Positions 29,401 through 42,500 of a DNA stretch of 64,000 nucleotides are shown here, in pieces (the stretch's first letter is position 1; each line of letters starts with the position of its first letter). The DNA comes from Bacteroidota bacterium (GTDB lineage: Bacteria > Bacteroidota > Bacteroidia > AKYH767-A > OLB10). The position numbers were made by a program, and so were the translations under genes. A model generated the notes under the pieces. The model saw nothing but the letters and a program-made list of their open reading frames with translations, did not search any database and was not told the DNA's origin. The stretch lies in the NCBI GenBank assembly GCA_016699635.1, contig CP064983.1, positions 558,001-622,000 on the forward strand, in the 5' to 3' direction.

Positions 29401-32184
29401 TTATTCGCGAATAATTTTTGTCTGAAATGTCCCTTTTTCTGTGGTCAGTTGCATAAAGTAGATTCCTTTTGATAAATCTTTCTCTAATTCTACTGTTTTA
29501 CCCGTTACATTATTTACTTCAGTTACATAAATCAACTGTCCTACTCCATTAAATAATTTCACCGAAGCATTTCCTAAAACAGCTTCATTAAAATTCAAGT
29601 AAAATTTATCTGTTGATGGGTTTGGATAAATGCTTACTCCTGCAGCAATTGCATTTGGATCGCTTATAGAAACAATCATAAAAGGTAATGAAGTTACTAT
29701 GCATCCTGTTGTAGCATCAGTCACCTGAACAGTATAAGAACCCGGTTGTGTTGTCTGATAAGTCTGACTGTTTGCTCCTGGAATAATATTTCCATTCAAT
29801 AACCACTGATAATTTGCTGCTGTTGATGAAGTTAAAAGTGAACCACTTGGAGTAATTGTTGGCATTGGCGGACCCTGCACCACTCCTGTTACAGGGATAT
29901 AACCACTCTTACATCCACTGGTGATAACCCAATTGTAGAGATAATAATATGCTGCACCGGTATTTGGATTAGGGTTATAATATCCTGTAATTGATAATGG
30001 GCTACCTGCAACTGCATAAGGATAAATTGCACCAGATGTGTTGTAATAAAGATTTACGCTTCCTGAGGCAACTATCAATCTATATGATGTTCCACCGGTA
30101 ACACTGAATCCAAGATATACCGGATAAATATTAAAAGTATTAGGAACTGTAATAGTTTTGGTGTTTAGAATATTTGCTCCGGTAGCATCTACAAGATTAA
30201 TGGTAACTGTTCCTGCTGTAACCGGGTAAATATAAACTGAGTCAATTGTTACTTCCTGCAAAACATCAAAACGCATTCCATAGTTATTTGGAGCATTGCT
30301 TGCCTGGCTACCGATACTACGATCGGCAGGACCTACATGATATACATTTCCACCGTCAACAGTCTGCACATAAAATGTAGTTGTTGCGGCTAATGAAACA
30401 TTATATGTATTACCTGTATTAACCAACGTATCACCTGTTTGCGAAGTAAACCAGTTTACAATGCCTGTACCGCTTGATTGCAGGTTAGCTGTTCCACCGG
30501 CACAAATTGTATCGTTCACAGTAGTTGGTGTTGTTACAGGAATCACAGTAACAGAAAGCATATTAGAAGTTGCCGAAGGGCAGCCACCGCTGGTAACTAT
30601 GGCCTGATAATCGGCAGTAACTGTAGGTGCAAACTGATAAGGTGCTGTTGTAGCACCACTCATATTTACCCAACCACTACCATCATTTGATTGCCATTGA
30701 ATACTTCCTAGTGAACCGTTAAGATTTAATGTTGTGTTAGTCCCTGCACATAAGGTTGATGATGTAACAGAAGCTGTTCCTGCAATAGATGTTGGTCCTA
30801 CATCAATAAACACACTGTCTATTGCTCCGCAACTTCCATCAACGGCTATTGCATAATATGTAGTAGGAACTGTTGGTGTTGCAGTTACTGTTGCGCCTGA
30901 AGTTGTGTTTAATCCTGCAGCAGGTGTCCATGTATAACTATAATTGCTGTTGCTGCTGCTCACCGTTAATGTTGAAGATTGTCCCATACATAATGCTGTT
31001 GAAGTTGCATTGATGGTTACAGGTGTAGAAGCATTGATTGTTGCTACAACAGGAACTCTTGGGCTTGAACAGCCGAAGCCCTGGAATGGAATTATCATAC
31101 CTGCATTTGTTGTTCCTATATCTAATGTTTGAATCACAAAGTCTGCATTGGAATTGTTATCAATATTACCGGTACGTGCAACGCCCATTCCGGCACCAAC
31201 TGTAGTGATATTTACACCATCACCTGTCCACAATGTGGGTGGAATGGTAACGGGAGTTCCGCCAACGTTTGTATTCATTGCAGCTATGTTGGCTGCAGGC
31301 CAGTTTAATGGAACAAAATCTCTGACAACATTGTTGTTATCAAGAATCATTGCCCAGCCTGTAAATGTCGGAAATGCCCCGGAGTTCCAAAGAATATTAG
31401 AGCCCCAGTAGCTTGTTGCAGTTGTAGCATCACCCCAACTTAAAATGCCACCCGGAGGAATTATTCCACTCAATGTTTGAATATTAGCATTTACCAGATT
31501 TATGTCTGAATAAGAATTATTAATTGCTACACGCCAGCCGGTAACATCAAGTGGCAGGGACGATACATTTTGAATCTCAAGGTCATCACCACTACTTCCT
31601 GAAGCCTCATCATTAATATCAAACTCTGTTATTATCAGTGGACTTGCACCACCACCTCCACCGGAAGTGTTGTCCTCTAAGTAGAATGTAGTTGTGGCAC
31701 CTACTGTAACGTTCACAGAATTTCCTGTGCCGATAGGAATACCACCGCTTGGTGCAGTAAACCATCGTAAAGAACCATTTGCAGATCCTGTTCCTGTTAA
31801 AGTAAGTTGCCCATAACCGCAACGTGATGCGCCAGTTCCTGTTGGAACAGGAATTGAACCCACTGTTACTGTTAAAATATTTGAAGTGTCTGCAGGGCAA
31901 CCGGTTGCTGTAACAATAATTCTGTATTGTCTGGTTTCACCAGGCACAAAAGTATAGGTGTCTGTTGTGGCACCTGCACCTGCTTCATTTACCCAACCAC
32001 CACCGTTATCACTCTGCCATTGAAAAACCGTTCCGGTATAGCCTGTGGTAGTTAGCGTAATTGTGTCCTGATAACATACTGAATCGCGGTTTGAGGTTAC
32101 CGTTCCTGCAACAGAACATGCTGTTGCCTTTTCTGCTCCAAAAATCAGGGCAAAAAACATCGTTAATCGTAAAATTCTATTCAT
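29401..32184 (-). CDS. Secreted Ig-like / lamin-tail protein with T9SS sorting domain
   Basis: The 927-residue protein has a signal peptide ending near EKATA. Ig-like domains of the Bacteroidota adhesin type are recognisable by the spacing of TVTSNRDSVCYQDTITLTTT and LTVTVGS, and again at ASVTSSTLCAGTNTTLNLNG. Between them, residues about 190-350 (ASPLIITEFDINDEASGSSG to MAILDNNNVVRDFVP) look like a lamin-tail domain. A further all-beta domain follows. The end, SIYPNPSTDKFYLNFNEAVL to FQTKIIRE, is a T9SS type A sorting domain. The start at 32184 (MNRILRLTMFFALIF) is preferred because the longer frame adds a non-signal-like extension. The ligand is unknown. Confidence 0.85.
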   Translation of the reverse strand: MNRILRLTMFFALIFGAEKATACSVAGTVTSNRDSVCYQDTITLTTTGYTGTVFQWQSDNGGGWVNEAGAGATTDTYTFVPGETRQYRIIVTATGCPADTSNILTVTVGSIPVPTGTGASRCGYGQLTLTGTGSANGSLRWFTAPSGGIPIGTGNSVNVTVGATTTFYLEDNTSGGGGGASPLIITEFDINDEASGSSGDDLEIQNVSSLPLDVTGWRVAINNSYSDINLVNANIQTLSGIIPPGGILSWGDATTATSYWGSNILWNSGAFPTFTGWAMILDNNNVVRDFVPLNWPAANIAAMNTNVGGTPVTIPPTLWTGDGVNITTVGAGMGVARTGNIDNNSNADFVIQTLDIGTTNAGMIIPFQGFGCSSPRVPVVATINASTPVTINATSTALCMGQSSTLTVSSSNSNYSYTWTPAAGLNTTSGATVTATPTVPTTYYAIAVDGSCGAIDSVFIDVGPTSIAGTASVTSSTLCAGTNTTLNLNGSLGSIQWQSNDGSGWVNMSGATTAPYQFAPTVTADYQAIVTSGGCPSATSNMLSVTVIPVTTPTTVNDTICAGGTANLQSSGTGIVNWFTSQTGDTLVNTGNTYNVSLAATTTFYVQTVDGGNVYHVGPADRSIGSQASNAPNNYGMRFDVLQEVTIDSVYIYPVTAGTVTINLVDATGANILNTKTITVPNTFNIYPVYLGFSVTGGTSYRLIVASGSVNLYYNTSGAIYPYAVAGSPLSITGYYNPNPNTGAAYYYLYNWVITSGCKSGYIPVTGVVQGPPMPTITPSGSLLTSSTAANYQWLLNGNIIPGANSQTYQTTQPGSYTVQVTDATTGCIVTSLPFMIVSISDPNAIAAGVSIYPNPSTDKFYLNFNEAVLGNASVKLFNGVGQLIYVTEVNNVTGKTVELEKDLSKGIYFMQLTTEKGTFQTKIIRE

Positions 32185-32397
32185 GATATTGGTATAAATT
32201 GGTTTCAGTTTACGAAAATAAGGAATTTTTTCTATCGGCATCAGTAGAAAATTATCTAATCTGATTTTTACTGCAGAACTTTTTTAGAAATCATTTATTG
32301 ATGGTTTTATATGTGAACAAATAATGATAATCTTACTTAACATACCTTTTGTGGAAACATTAATGCTTGCTTAAACATTTATAGCGATATGGTTGGA

Positions 32398-32405
32398 TAC
32401 CTTTG
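32398..32405 (+). promoter_or_regulatory. Possible -7 element for OmpA lipoprotein gene
   Basis: TACCTTTG fits TAnnTTTG and lies 39 bp before the ATG. No TTG is found at the expected upstream spacing. Confidence 0.4.
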
Positions 32406-32444
32406 CATTCTCAATTTTATGTTTAACTTTTAATTTTAAAAATA

Positions 32445-33293
32445 ATGAAAAAAGGATTTTTTATTTTTTTTTTGGGGGGAATGATGTTGACTTCATGCGT
32501 GAGTCAGAAAAAATACAAAACACAGGTGAGTAAATACGACACTTTGAAAACTGATTATGATAAGGTAAATTATCAGCTTAGTGCCTGTTTGGATGAGCAA
32601 CAAAAAAAATCTGCAAAAATGTCGGAAATGGAAAAGGAACTGACGTATCTTAAAGCCAACAGTACTACAATGCTGAAACAGCTATCAGACCTTTCTGTAT
32701 TGACAACCACACAAAGTGAAAGTATCCGCAAATCGCTCGAAAATATTAATGCAAAAGATATTTTTATTCAGGACTTGCAGCGAGAAATGTCAAGAAAAGA
32801 TTCTTTGAATATGGCATTAGTAATGAACCTTAAAGGCGCATTGAAAGATGTTAACGATAAAGATGTAGAGATAAAAGTTGAAGGCAGTGCTGTGTTTATT
32901 TCTATTTCCGATAAAATGCTTTTCAGAAGTGGAAGTTATGAAATTACACCAAAGGCAAAAGAAGTTTTAGGAAAAGTAGCAGAAGTAATCAAAGCCCAAC
33001 CTGAAGTGCAGTTTATGGTTGAAGGTCATACTGACAATAAATCTATTCACACAGCATTTATAAAAGACAATTGGGATTTAAGTGTACTGCGTGCTACGTC
33101 TGTAGTTCGTGTTTTACAAAAAAATTATGGTGTTGATCCATCACGCATCATTGCAGCCGGACGCAGTGAGTATGTAAGTCTTCAGCCTAACACAACTGCA
33201 GAAGGACGTGCCATGAACCGCAGAACCAGAATTGTTATTCTGCCACAACTCGATCAGTTCTTTAAATTGATGGAGCCAAAAACTAAGCCATAA
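32445..33293 (+). CDS. OmpA family peptidoglycan-binding lipoprotein
   Basis: The 282-residue protein has a lipobox LTSC at Cys18, followed by a coiled-coil region at residues 25-125 rich in Lys, Glu and Leu (YDKVNYQLSACLDEQQKKSA). The C-terminal domain is OmpA-like: MLFRSGSYEITPKAKEVLGK, FMVEGHTDNKSIHT, NWDLSVLRATSVVRVL and MNRRTRIVIL. The Asp and Arg that bind diaminopimelate in this family are present in NWDLSVLRA and NRRTRI. It should tether the outer membrane to peptidoglycan. A hairpin terminator follows at about 33315. Confidence 0.92.
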   Translation: MKKGFFIFFLGGMMLTSCVSQKKYKTQVSKYDTLKTDYDKVNYQLSACLDEQQKKSAKMSEMEKELTYLKANSTTMLKQLSDLSVLTTTQSESIRKSLENINAKDIFIQDLQREMSRKDSLNMALVMNLKGALKDVNDKDVEIKVEGSAVFISISDKMLFRSGSYEITPKAKEVLGKVAEVIKAQPEVQFMVEGHTDNKSIHTAFIKDNWDLSVLRATSVVRVLQKNYGVDPSRIIAAGRSEYVSLQPNTTAEGRAMNRRTRIVILPQLDQFFKLMEPKTKP

Positions 33294-33314
33294 CAATACT
33301 TAAATTAAAGCAAA

Positions 33315-33350
33315 AGCCCTTCGCAAAAATTTGTGAAGAGCTAAATTTTT
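33315..33350 (+). terminator. Likely terminator after OmpA gene
   Basis: A stem CTTCGCAAA / TTTGTGAAG (33319-33327 and 33330-33338, one G-T pair), extended by AGC / GCT around a bulge, is followed by TAAATTTTTAT. The loop is tight, so it is less certain than the others. Confidence 0.55.
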
Positions 33351-33487
33351 ATCATATATTTTTACCTTTTGTCCATTCAACGTCCCCTGAAATGCGGGAG
33401 AGTTTATGATTGCACAAACCTAAGGGTCAGGTCAAAACAAAAATGCATGATTTGTAATAATGAAAGACATTGTACAATACAGACAAT

Positions 33488-33521
33488 AACAAAAAAGACA
33501 GCTCAATAGAGCAGCTTTTTT
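33488..33521 (-). terminator. Likely terminator of giant adhesin gene
   Basis: Nested arms AAAAAAG / CTTTTTT (33491-33497 and 33515-33521) and GCTC / GAGC (33501-33504 and 33509-33512) lie 10 bp beyond the adhesin stop. On the minus strand the last arm supplies the T run. Confidence 0.65.
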
Positions 33522-33531
33522 CACTTACAAT

Positions 33532-36500
33532 TTACCTCAATAAACTTACAGTTCCTTTAAACTCCTGTTGTTTGTTGAATATGTTTTTTACAATCACTTT
33601 ATAAACATAAACTCCTTGCTGACACATTGAATTATTAAACATATTCATGCCATTCCATCCCGGATTTGAAGAAGTCTGATTAAACAACATATTTCCCCAT
33701 CGGTCAAAAATTATCATCTGCAATTCTGTATAGCCAATACCTGAAACAGAAAACAATTCATTACGCCCGTCACTATTTGGCGTAAATGCATTTGGAATAT
33801 ACACAGTAACAGCACCACTAACATGCACTTCGCCATAGGCAGTATCGCTACACTGATGTTCAGAGGTGGCAGTCATTATGATCTGATAGGTTCCGGTGTC
33901 ACCATAAACATACATAGGATTGATTTCTGTTGATTGTGTTCGCTGATCACCAAAATCCCACAGATATGTGGAAGCCCCAATACTTTGATTTCTGAACTCA
34001 AACCATGGGTCAAGAATTGATGCTTCTACCCTGTTGCTTGTAAATGCAGCTTGCGGGTTTTCATAAACCTGAATGGCATCATCAAGAACAAGTTGATTTT
34101 CGCATCCTGCATTACTAACTGCGTAAAGGCCCACTGAGTAAGTTCCGGGCTGTGTATAGGTGTGCGTAGGATTTATTAAAGTGTCTTTATCACCATCGCC
34201 AAAAGTCCATTGCCATGAAGCACCATTAGAAGACATATTCTGAAAATCAACAATCAGCGGCACGCAACCCTCTGTTATCAATGGAACAAAAACTACTTGT
34301 GGCAACGGATTAACAACAACTACTGCATTTGCTGTAGCCGGCATTAAAGTACATCCATCAGTCAGAGTAGCAACATAATTGGTGGTTTGAGTTGGTGCAA
34401 CTGTAATTGATGTTGCAGGTTGTGTTTGCCCATTCCAGTTGATGATATAGGGTCCGCCATTGCCACCGGAAGGTGTTGCAGTTAAGGTAGTGCTTTGTCC
34501 TTCGCATAAGGTGTCATCGTCAGTCATTACCAAAGCTAAGGCAGGATTGACATTAATATTTGCATAACGCAAAGGCGAATTACAACCATTGCTATCAGTT
34601 AAAAACACATTATATGTTGTTGTAATTACGGGTGAAGCCTGCAAAGTTGCACCAACATGTCCTGTATTCCATTTAAACACATAAGGAGGCGTACCACCAT
34701 TAGCATTTGCTGTCACCGATGCAGATTGTCCAATGCAAATAGTCGGGTCAGGGGTTAATCCTAAATTTATCGCAGTTGGTTGTGTTATACTTGCCGATGA
34801 ATGAATAGTGCATCCATTAAAATCTGTAACCGTTACCTGATAATTTCCCTGAGGCAAATTGTTTACAAGTGATGTGGTGTAACCTCCTGTCCATTGATAC
34901 ATATAAGGTTGAACACCTCCGGTAATGATAACATTAACTGCGCCATTGCTCTGACCGTTACATAAAACATTCTGCCCGGAAGCAACAGCACTTAAAGCCG
35001 TTGGCTGCCCTACAGAGTCTGAAATTGTTTTCAAACAACCCATAGCGTCTGTAACTGAAATAACATAATTACCTGCTGTCAGATTATTAAATGTTGTACC
35101 TGCTTGCGGATTACCGTTATTAATAACAAACTGATAAGGTGCAGTTCCTCCATTTGCATTTGCAGTTAAACTTCCATCATTGCCACCAAAACATTTCACA
35201 TCAACTGTATTTGAAGTCAGGGCAACAGCAGAATGCTGTGTCATACTAACCGGAACAGATAATGTACAGCCATTGGCATCGGTAACTTGTATATTATAAT
35301 TTCCAAAAGTCAATGATGAAAATATAGTTGAACTCTGATAGGTTGCTCCTGTATCTATAGAGAATTGCAGATTACCTGTCCCCCCTGATGCTGTTGTATT
35401 AATGATACCATTGCTATAGCCAAAACATGTTACCGGTGTTGTAGCCAATGTCATTTGTAATACCACAGGCTCTGTTACTACAGCAGTTGCTGATGATGTA
35501 CAATTGTTGGCATCAGTAATAACAACGGAATATGTTCCGGCAGAAAGATTATTCACAGAAGCTGTGGTCGCTCCCGCATTCCATTGATAAGAATATGGCA
35601 TTGTACCACCGGTAACTGTCACTGCAGTCTGTCCGTTACTTTGTCCATTACAAATAACAGGTATTGTTGAAGTCTGCAATGCAATTACTAACGGTTCTGC
35701 TATTAACGCAGTAACTGTGTCTGTACAGCCATAACTATCCTGAACTATTACTGAATAATTTCCTGCAGATAAATTAGCAAAGCTACCTGACTGCTGCCAA
35801 GTTCCTCCGTTTATACTGTACTGAATTGGCAATGTACCACTCTGTGATGTAACAGAAACAACACCGTCTGTAAATCCGTTACAGGTTGCATCATTAACAG
35901 ATACTAAAGTTAATACTGGTGATGGCGCATCTGCAACACTTACCAATCCACTGTCCAAACATCCATTCAAATCTGTTACCACTACAGGATAACCTGCAGG
36001 AATCAAACCTCCAAAAGTTCCTGTTGACTGAAATGTTATTCCATTATTGATACTATACTGATAACTTCCATTACCACCTGTGGCATTTAATGTGATTGTT
36101 CCATTACTGCTACCACATGTAGCCACTGCCGAAGCAACCTGATAGTTCAGAGGCAAAGGTTCACCTATTGTTGCAATACTGTCTGTTAAACATCCGTTGG
36201 CATCCTGAATAATTAAACTATAATTTCCTGCTGATAATGCGCTAAAAATATTACCTGCCTGATAAGTAAAACCACTATCTGCACTATACAAAAACGGTCC
36301 TGTGCCACCTTGTGGGCTAACGGTTATTGAGCCATTCATGGCACCGGAACACAGTGCATCTGTAATATTCAATGCATTAAATAAAGGACCTGCAATATTT
36401 GCCAATAAAACATTCGATTGCAATGAACAACCATTTGAATCTGTAGCTAGCACAGAATAATTTCCGGCATTCAAATTCACAAATTGATTTTGTGACTGAT

Positions 36501-39500
36501 TGGTCAATCCGCTATCTAAAGAGAAAACACAAACTCCTGTTCCTCCTGTTATACTATTTACTGTGATTACACCATTGCTATTACCACAGGTTGATGCCGT
36601 TGTGTTAACAAAGAAATTCAAAGGCTGTGGTTGTGCAACAATTGCATTTCCTGTAACACTACAACCGTTTGCATCGGTAATAATTACTGAATAATTACCC
36701 CACGTTAATGAATCGAAAATTCCTGACGAACTAACATCACCATTGCTTAATAAATAGTTTATTGCTCCTGTGCCACCATTTACCTGAACCTGAACTGATC
36801 CATTACTATTGCCATAACATAAAACATTTGTCACATTAATATTCTGCAGCACAGGTGCAGGTGCATCAGTAACGGTTGCCGGCATTTGCGCAGTGCATCC
36901 ATTGCTATCCTGAACTACTACTGTATAATTTCCTGATGGCAGATTTAAGAAAGAAGAAGTTGTCTGAAATGATATACCATTGTTAGCAGAATACTGTAAC
37001 GATCCTGTGCCTCCATTTGCAGAAACATTGATGCCACCATTGGGTTGGCTGCAAGTTGAACCGTTTTCCACAACAGACATTAAAATAGCATCAGGTTCAT
37101 TTATTATAGATTGTGCAGTTATGCTGCATCCATTGGCATCCTGAATAATTATCTGATAAGTACCAGTTGACAATCCGGAAAAAATATTTCCTTGTTGAAA
37201 TAATGAACCATTGTTGATAGAATATTGCAGAATTCCTGTGCCTCCATTAGCATTTATAGAAATAATACCATTTGCTGCACCATTACATTTTACATCATTG
37301 GTTACAACGGTAGCAATTGTTGGACCTGCCTGATTGGTTATTGTTGCAACTGCACTTGCGGAACATCCATTGGCATCTTGTATCACAACGGAATAATTTG
37401 TTGCTGTCAAACCGGTAAAACTTACACCTGATTGAAAACTTGAACCATTATTAACAGAATATTGAAGTGGTGCTGTTCCTCCAATGACATTGAATGTAAT
37501 TTGTCCGTTGGCATTTCCGCAAGTAGAAGGAGTGGAAGTTGTATTAAACAACAATTCATCAGGTTCTGTAATTACAACATTTGAAGTAGCAATACATCCG
37601 GCAGCATCAACCACCTGAATGGAATAGTTACCCGGTTGTAAACTCGTATAAGTATTGTTTAGCGAATATGTAACAACATTATTTATTGAATACTGCAGTA
37701 CACCTGTTCCACCATTAGCATTAATAATGATAGAACCATTGTTTCCTCCAAAGCAACTAACATTAGTAACATTGGTTGATTGTATTACGGGTGCATTGGT
37801 ATTATTAACTGAGGCCACTGCGCCAATGGTACAACCGTTTGCATCACTCACTACTATCTGATAATTCCCCGCACCGAGGCTATTAAAAATATTTCCTGAT
37901 TGGAAACTTCCGCCATTATTAATTGAATATTGCAAGGTACCCACACCGCCACTTGCTGTAATGGTTATTTCGCCATTTGTTGATCCACAAATAGCATTTA
38001 CAACAGATGTACTTGAAATTATAGCTGCCGGCTGAGTGATATTTACAACAGCAGTTACACTACAACCTGTAGAATCTGTAACTCACATATTATAACTTCC
38101 TGCAAGCAGATTATTAAATATGCCACTTGGAAATGAAGTAATACCACCATTAATACTATATGTTAATGTTCCCAAACCACCACTTGCCTGAATTGAAATG
38201 CTACCATCATTATAACCGTTGCATGAAACATTTGTTGCAGGTGTTGCATTAATTACCGGTGCAGATGCATTGCTAACTAATGCACTTGCTAAAGATGTAC
38301 AGCCATTGACATCCTGTACAACAAGATTATATGTTCCTGCTAATAAGTTCTGAAACAAACTTCCACTCTGAAAATTCAATCCGCTATCAATACTGAAGGT
38401 AAGTACTCCGGAACCTCCAATGGTATTAATTGTTAAGGTACCATTACTGTTTCCGCAAGTGGCATCAGTAGTAACTGAGGTTACAGTTATTGCAGATGGC
38501 TCAACAACAACTACTGAAGATGTAGCTGTGCATCCATTCGCATCTTGTATCATTATCTGATAGCTGCCTGAATTCAAATTATTAAATACAGCACCGGCTT
38601 GAAACTGTAAACCACCATCAACTGAATACATGACAGGTGAAGTTCCAACGAGGAAGCAATTGATATTGTACCATTCTGACTTCCAAAACAAGTTAAGTCT
38701 GTATGTGCAACCTGACTGATTTGTGGTGATGGTGCATTAGCTACAAGAGTTGTTGTATTAATTGTACAACCGTTTGCATCCTGAACCTGCAGTTGGTAAT
38801 TTCCTGAAGCTAATCCGGAGAATGTTGCTGTACTTTGAAATGTTATTCCACTATCAATAGAAAACTGAAATGGTGATGTGCCGCCATTTGCTGAAATATT
38901 TATCTGACCATTCAATAATCCGCATGTCGAACCACTTGTTGTATTATTAATACTCAACATTAATGGTTCTGAAACAGAGACTACATCTGTTACTGTACAA
39001 CCACCTGCATCCTGAACTATCACAGTGTAAGTTCCGGCAACTACGTTGTTGAATATTTGAGAAGCCTGAAATGTTGCACCATTATTTATCGAATATTGCA
39101 ATGTGCCGGAACCACCGTTTGCATTTACTGAAATGCTGCCATTGCCTGCACCAAAACATGTTATATCAGTAGTACTCACTGCAGAAATTGCTGGAGCAGA
39201 ATTATTACTTACTGTGGTTGTCACGGTATTGGTACATCCGTTTGCATCACGAATTATTATGCTATAATTTCCCGCAACAAGAAATCCAAAGGAAGATGCA
39301 CTCTGAAACGAAACGCCATTATCAATTGAATATTGCAATGTTCCACTGCCACCGCTAGCTGCAATTGTTATTGTACCATCAGCTGTGCCACAATTGGCAT
39401 TAACTGTTGAAGCGTTTGCTGTAATTCCTGAAGGTTGACTTAATGTAGCAGACGAAGTTGCTGTACAACCATTAGCATCAGTAACCATTATCTGATAATT

Positions 39501-42500
39501 GCCGGGCGATAGATTATTAAACACACCTGATGATTGTGTAGTAGTTCCATTGTCAATTGAATATTGCAATGGGGCTAATCCTCCAAGTGTATTAATAGTA
39601 ATTACTTCATCACTTAGTCCATTACAGGAAATCTGCACTAAAGGCATGTTGGCAATTACAGGTGATGGTGCATCGGTAACAACAACTTGTGATGTTGCCG
39701 TACAACCATTGCCATCTGTAACTACAATCTGATATGTTCCTGCTAAAACATTACCAAATTGTCCTGATACCTGAAAGTTTGTTCCACCATCATTTGAATA
39801 AGTTAAAATTCCTGTACCACCATTTCCCTGAATATTTATAGAGCCATTATTGTTTCCACAGGTTGTATTAGTTGCATTACTATTTATTTGAATGGCTAAT
39901 GGTTCGGTAATTGTTGTCGTTGATGTAACTGTACAACCGTTGCCATCCTGAACAACAACATTGTAATTTCCAGGAGTTAATGACTGAAAAACTGAACCGG
40001 ACTGATAACTCATTCCATTATCTATTGAGTAGCTCAAAGCACCTGTTCCACCATTCGCAGATACTGTGATAGTACCGTTATTAGCTCCATTACAGGTAAT
40101 ATTTGTTGGTGTTAAAGTTTGAATAGAAGGTGCGGAAAGGTTATTGACTGCAATTGCAATTGTGTTGGTACAACCATTGGCATCTTGTACTGTTACAGAA
40201 TAATTTCCGGCATATAACTGACCAAAAATATTTGATGGTTGATAGGTAAGTCCATTGTCAATACTATAATTAAAGGCTCCTGTTCCACCACTTGCTGTTA
40301 CTGTAACAGTACCGTCATCATTACCACAAGTACTTGGTGTTGCAGATGGATTTAAAACAATTGCAGAAGGTTGACTCAGTTGAACAGTCGTTGTCACAGT
40401 ACAGCCATTTGCATCTTGTACAATAACGTTATAGTTTCCTGCAGGTAAATTGCTGAAACTATTTAATGCCTGATAATTTAAACCATTGTCAATAGAATAT
40501 TGCAAAGGTGCTGTGCCGCCATTAGTCAGCATCTGAACTGCACCATCACTTGAACCATTACATGAAATATTAGTCTGTTGAACATTACTTATCACAGGTG
40601 AAGGTGCATCATTAACAACTATAGGTTGCGAAACAGAACAGCCATTGTCATCAGTAATAACTACTGCATAATTACCTGCTGCAATTAAATTGAAGATATT
40701 TTGCGTTTGAAAATTAGCACCATTGTTAATGCTGTAAGAATATGGTGAAGTACCACCATTAGCATTTAAAGTTATACTACCATTGGATAAAGAACATGTT
40801 GTATTACTCACCACAGGGTTTACGCTTAAAACTGCTGGTTCAATTAATACTACAGCATACACAGCTTGACATCCTGCACCATCCTGCACAACTAATGAAT
40901 AATTGCCGCCACTAAGATTTGTAAAGTTAAATGCAGTTGAAAATGTAACACCATTATCAATTGAATACAGTAACGATCCTGTTCCTCCACTTGCAGTAAT
41001 ATTAATTGTTCCATCGTTTGATGCATTACAGGTTAATCCTGAATAAACAACCTGATTGATAACAGGTGCAGCTAAATTTTGTATGGAAACAACACCACTG
41101 TATGTACAACCATTGGCATCCTGCAACTGCACCTGATAGCTTCCGGCTAACAGTCCGGTGAAATTATTACCTGACTGAAATGTTGAACCATTGTCAATCG
41201 AATACTGTATGGGTGAAGTACCTCCTGATGCATTAATTGCCACACTTCCGTTGGCATTGCCGCAGTTTGCATCTGTCACAACAGAGGTATAAGACAATGC
41301 TGTTGGCTCTGTAATATTTGCTGTGGTTGTTGCTGTGCAACCGTTGGCATCCTGTACAACTATATTGTAACTACCGGGTGATAAACTATTGAATATGTTT
41401 CCGGATTGATATGTTACTCCGTTATCAATTGAATATTGTAATGTTCCCGTTCCTCCATTGGCATTGATAGTGATGGCTCCATTGTTGGCTCCATTGCAAT
41501 TTACATCTGTAACAGGTGCGCCACTAATCACAACTGCTGTTGGTTCTGTTATGCTTGCTGTGCTTGTTGCTGTGCAACCGTTGGCATCCTGTACAACTAT
41601 AATGTAACTACCGGGTGACAGACTGCTAAATGTATTTCCTATCTGATAAGTTATTCCGTTATCAATTGAATATTGCAACGTTCCTGTTCCACCATTTGCA
41701 TTGATAGTGATGCTTCCATTGTTGGCTCCATTGCAATTAGCATCTGTAACAGGTGCGCCACTAATCACAACTGCTGTAGGTTCTGTGATATTTGCTGTGG
41801 TAGTTGTTGTACATCCATTGGCATCTTGCACAACAATATTGTAACTGCCCGGTGACAGACTACTAAATGTATTTCCTACCTGATAAGTTATTCCGTTATC
41901 AATTGAATATTGCAACGTTCCTGTTCCACCATTTGCATTGATGGTGATGCTTCCATTGTTGGCTCCATTACAATTGGCATCTGAAACAGGGGCACCACTA
42001 ATCACAACTGCTGTAGGTTCTGTGATATTTGCTGTGGTAGTTGTTGTACAGCCATTGGCATCTTGCACAACAATATTGTAACTACCGGGTGACAGGCTAC
42101 TAAATGTATTTCCTGCTTGATAAGTTGCACCATTATCAATTGAATACAGTAATGTTCCTGTTCCACCATTTGCATTGATGGTGATGCTTCCATTGTTGGC
42201 TCCATTACAATTGGCATCTGAAACAGGAGCACCACTAATCACAACTGCTGTAGGTTCTGTGATATTTGCTGTGGTAGTTGTTGTACAGCCATTGGCATCT
42301 TGCACAACAATATTGTAACTACCGGGTGACAGGCTACTAAATGTATTTCCTGCTTGATAAGTTGCACCATTATCAATTGAATACAGTAATGTTCCTGTTC
42401 CACCATTTGCGTTTATGATGATACTTCCATTGTTTGCTCCATTACAATTTACATCTGTAACAGGCGTACCACTAATCACAATTGCTGTTGGTTCTGTTAT

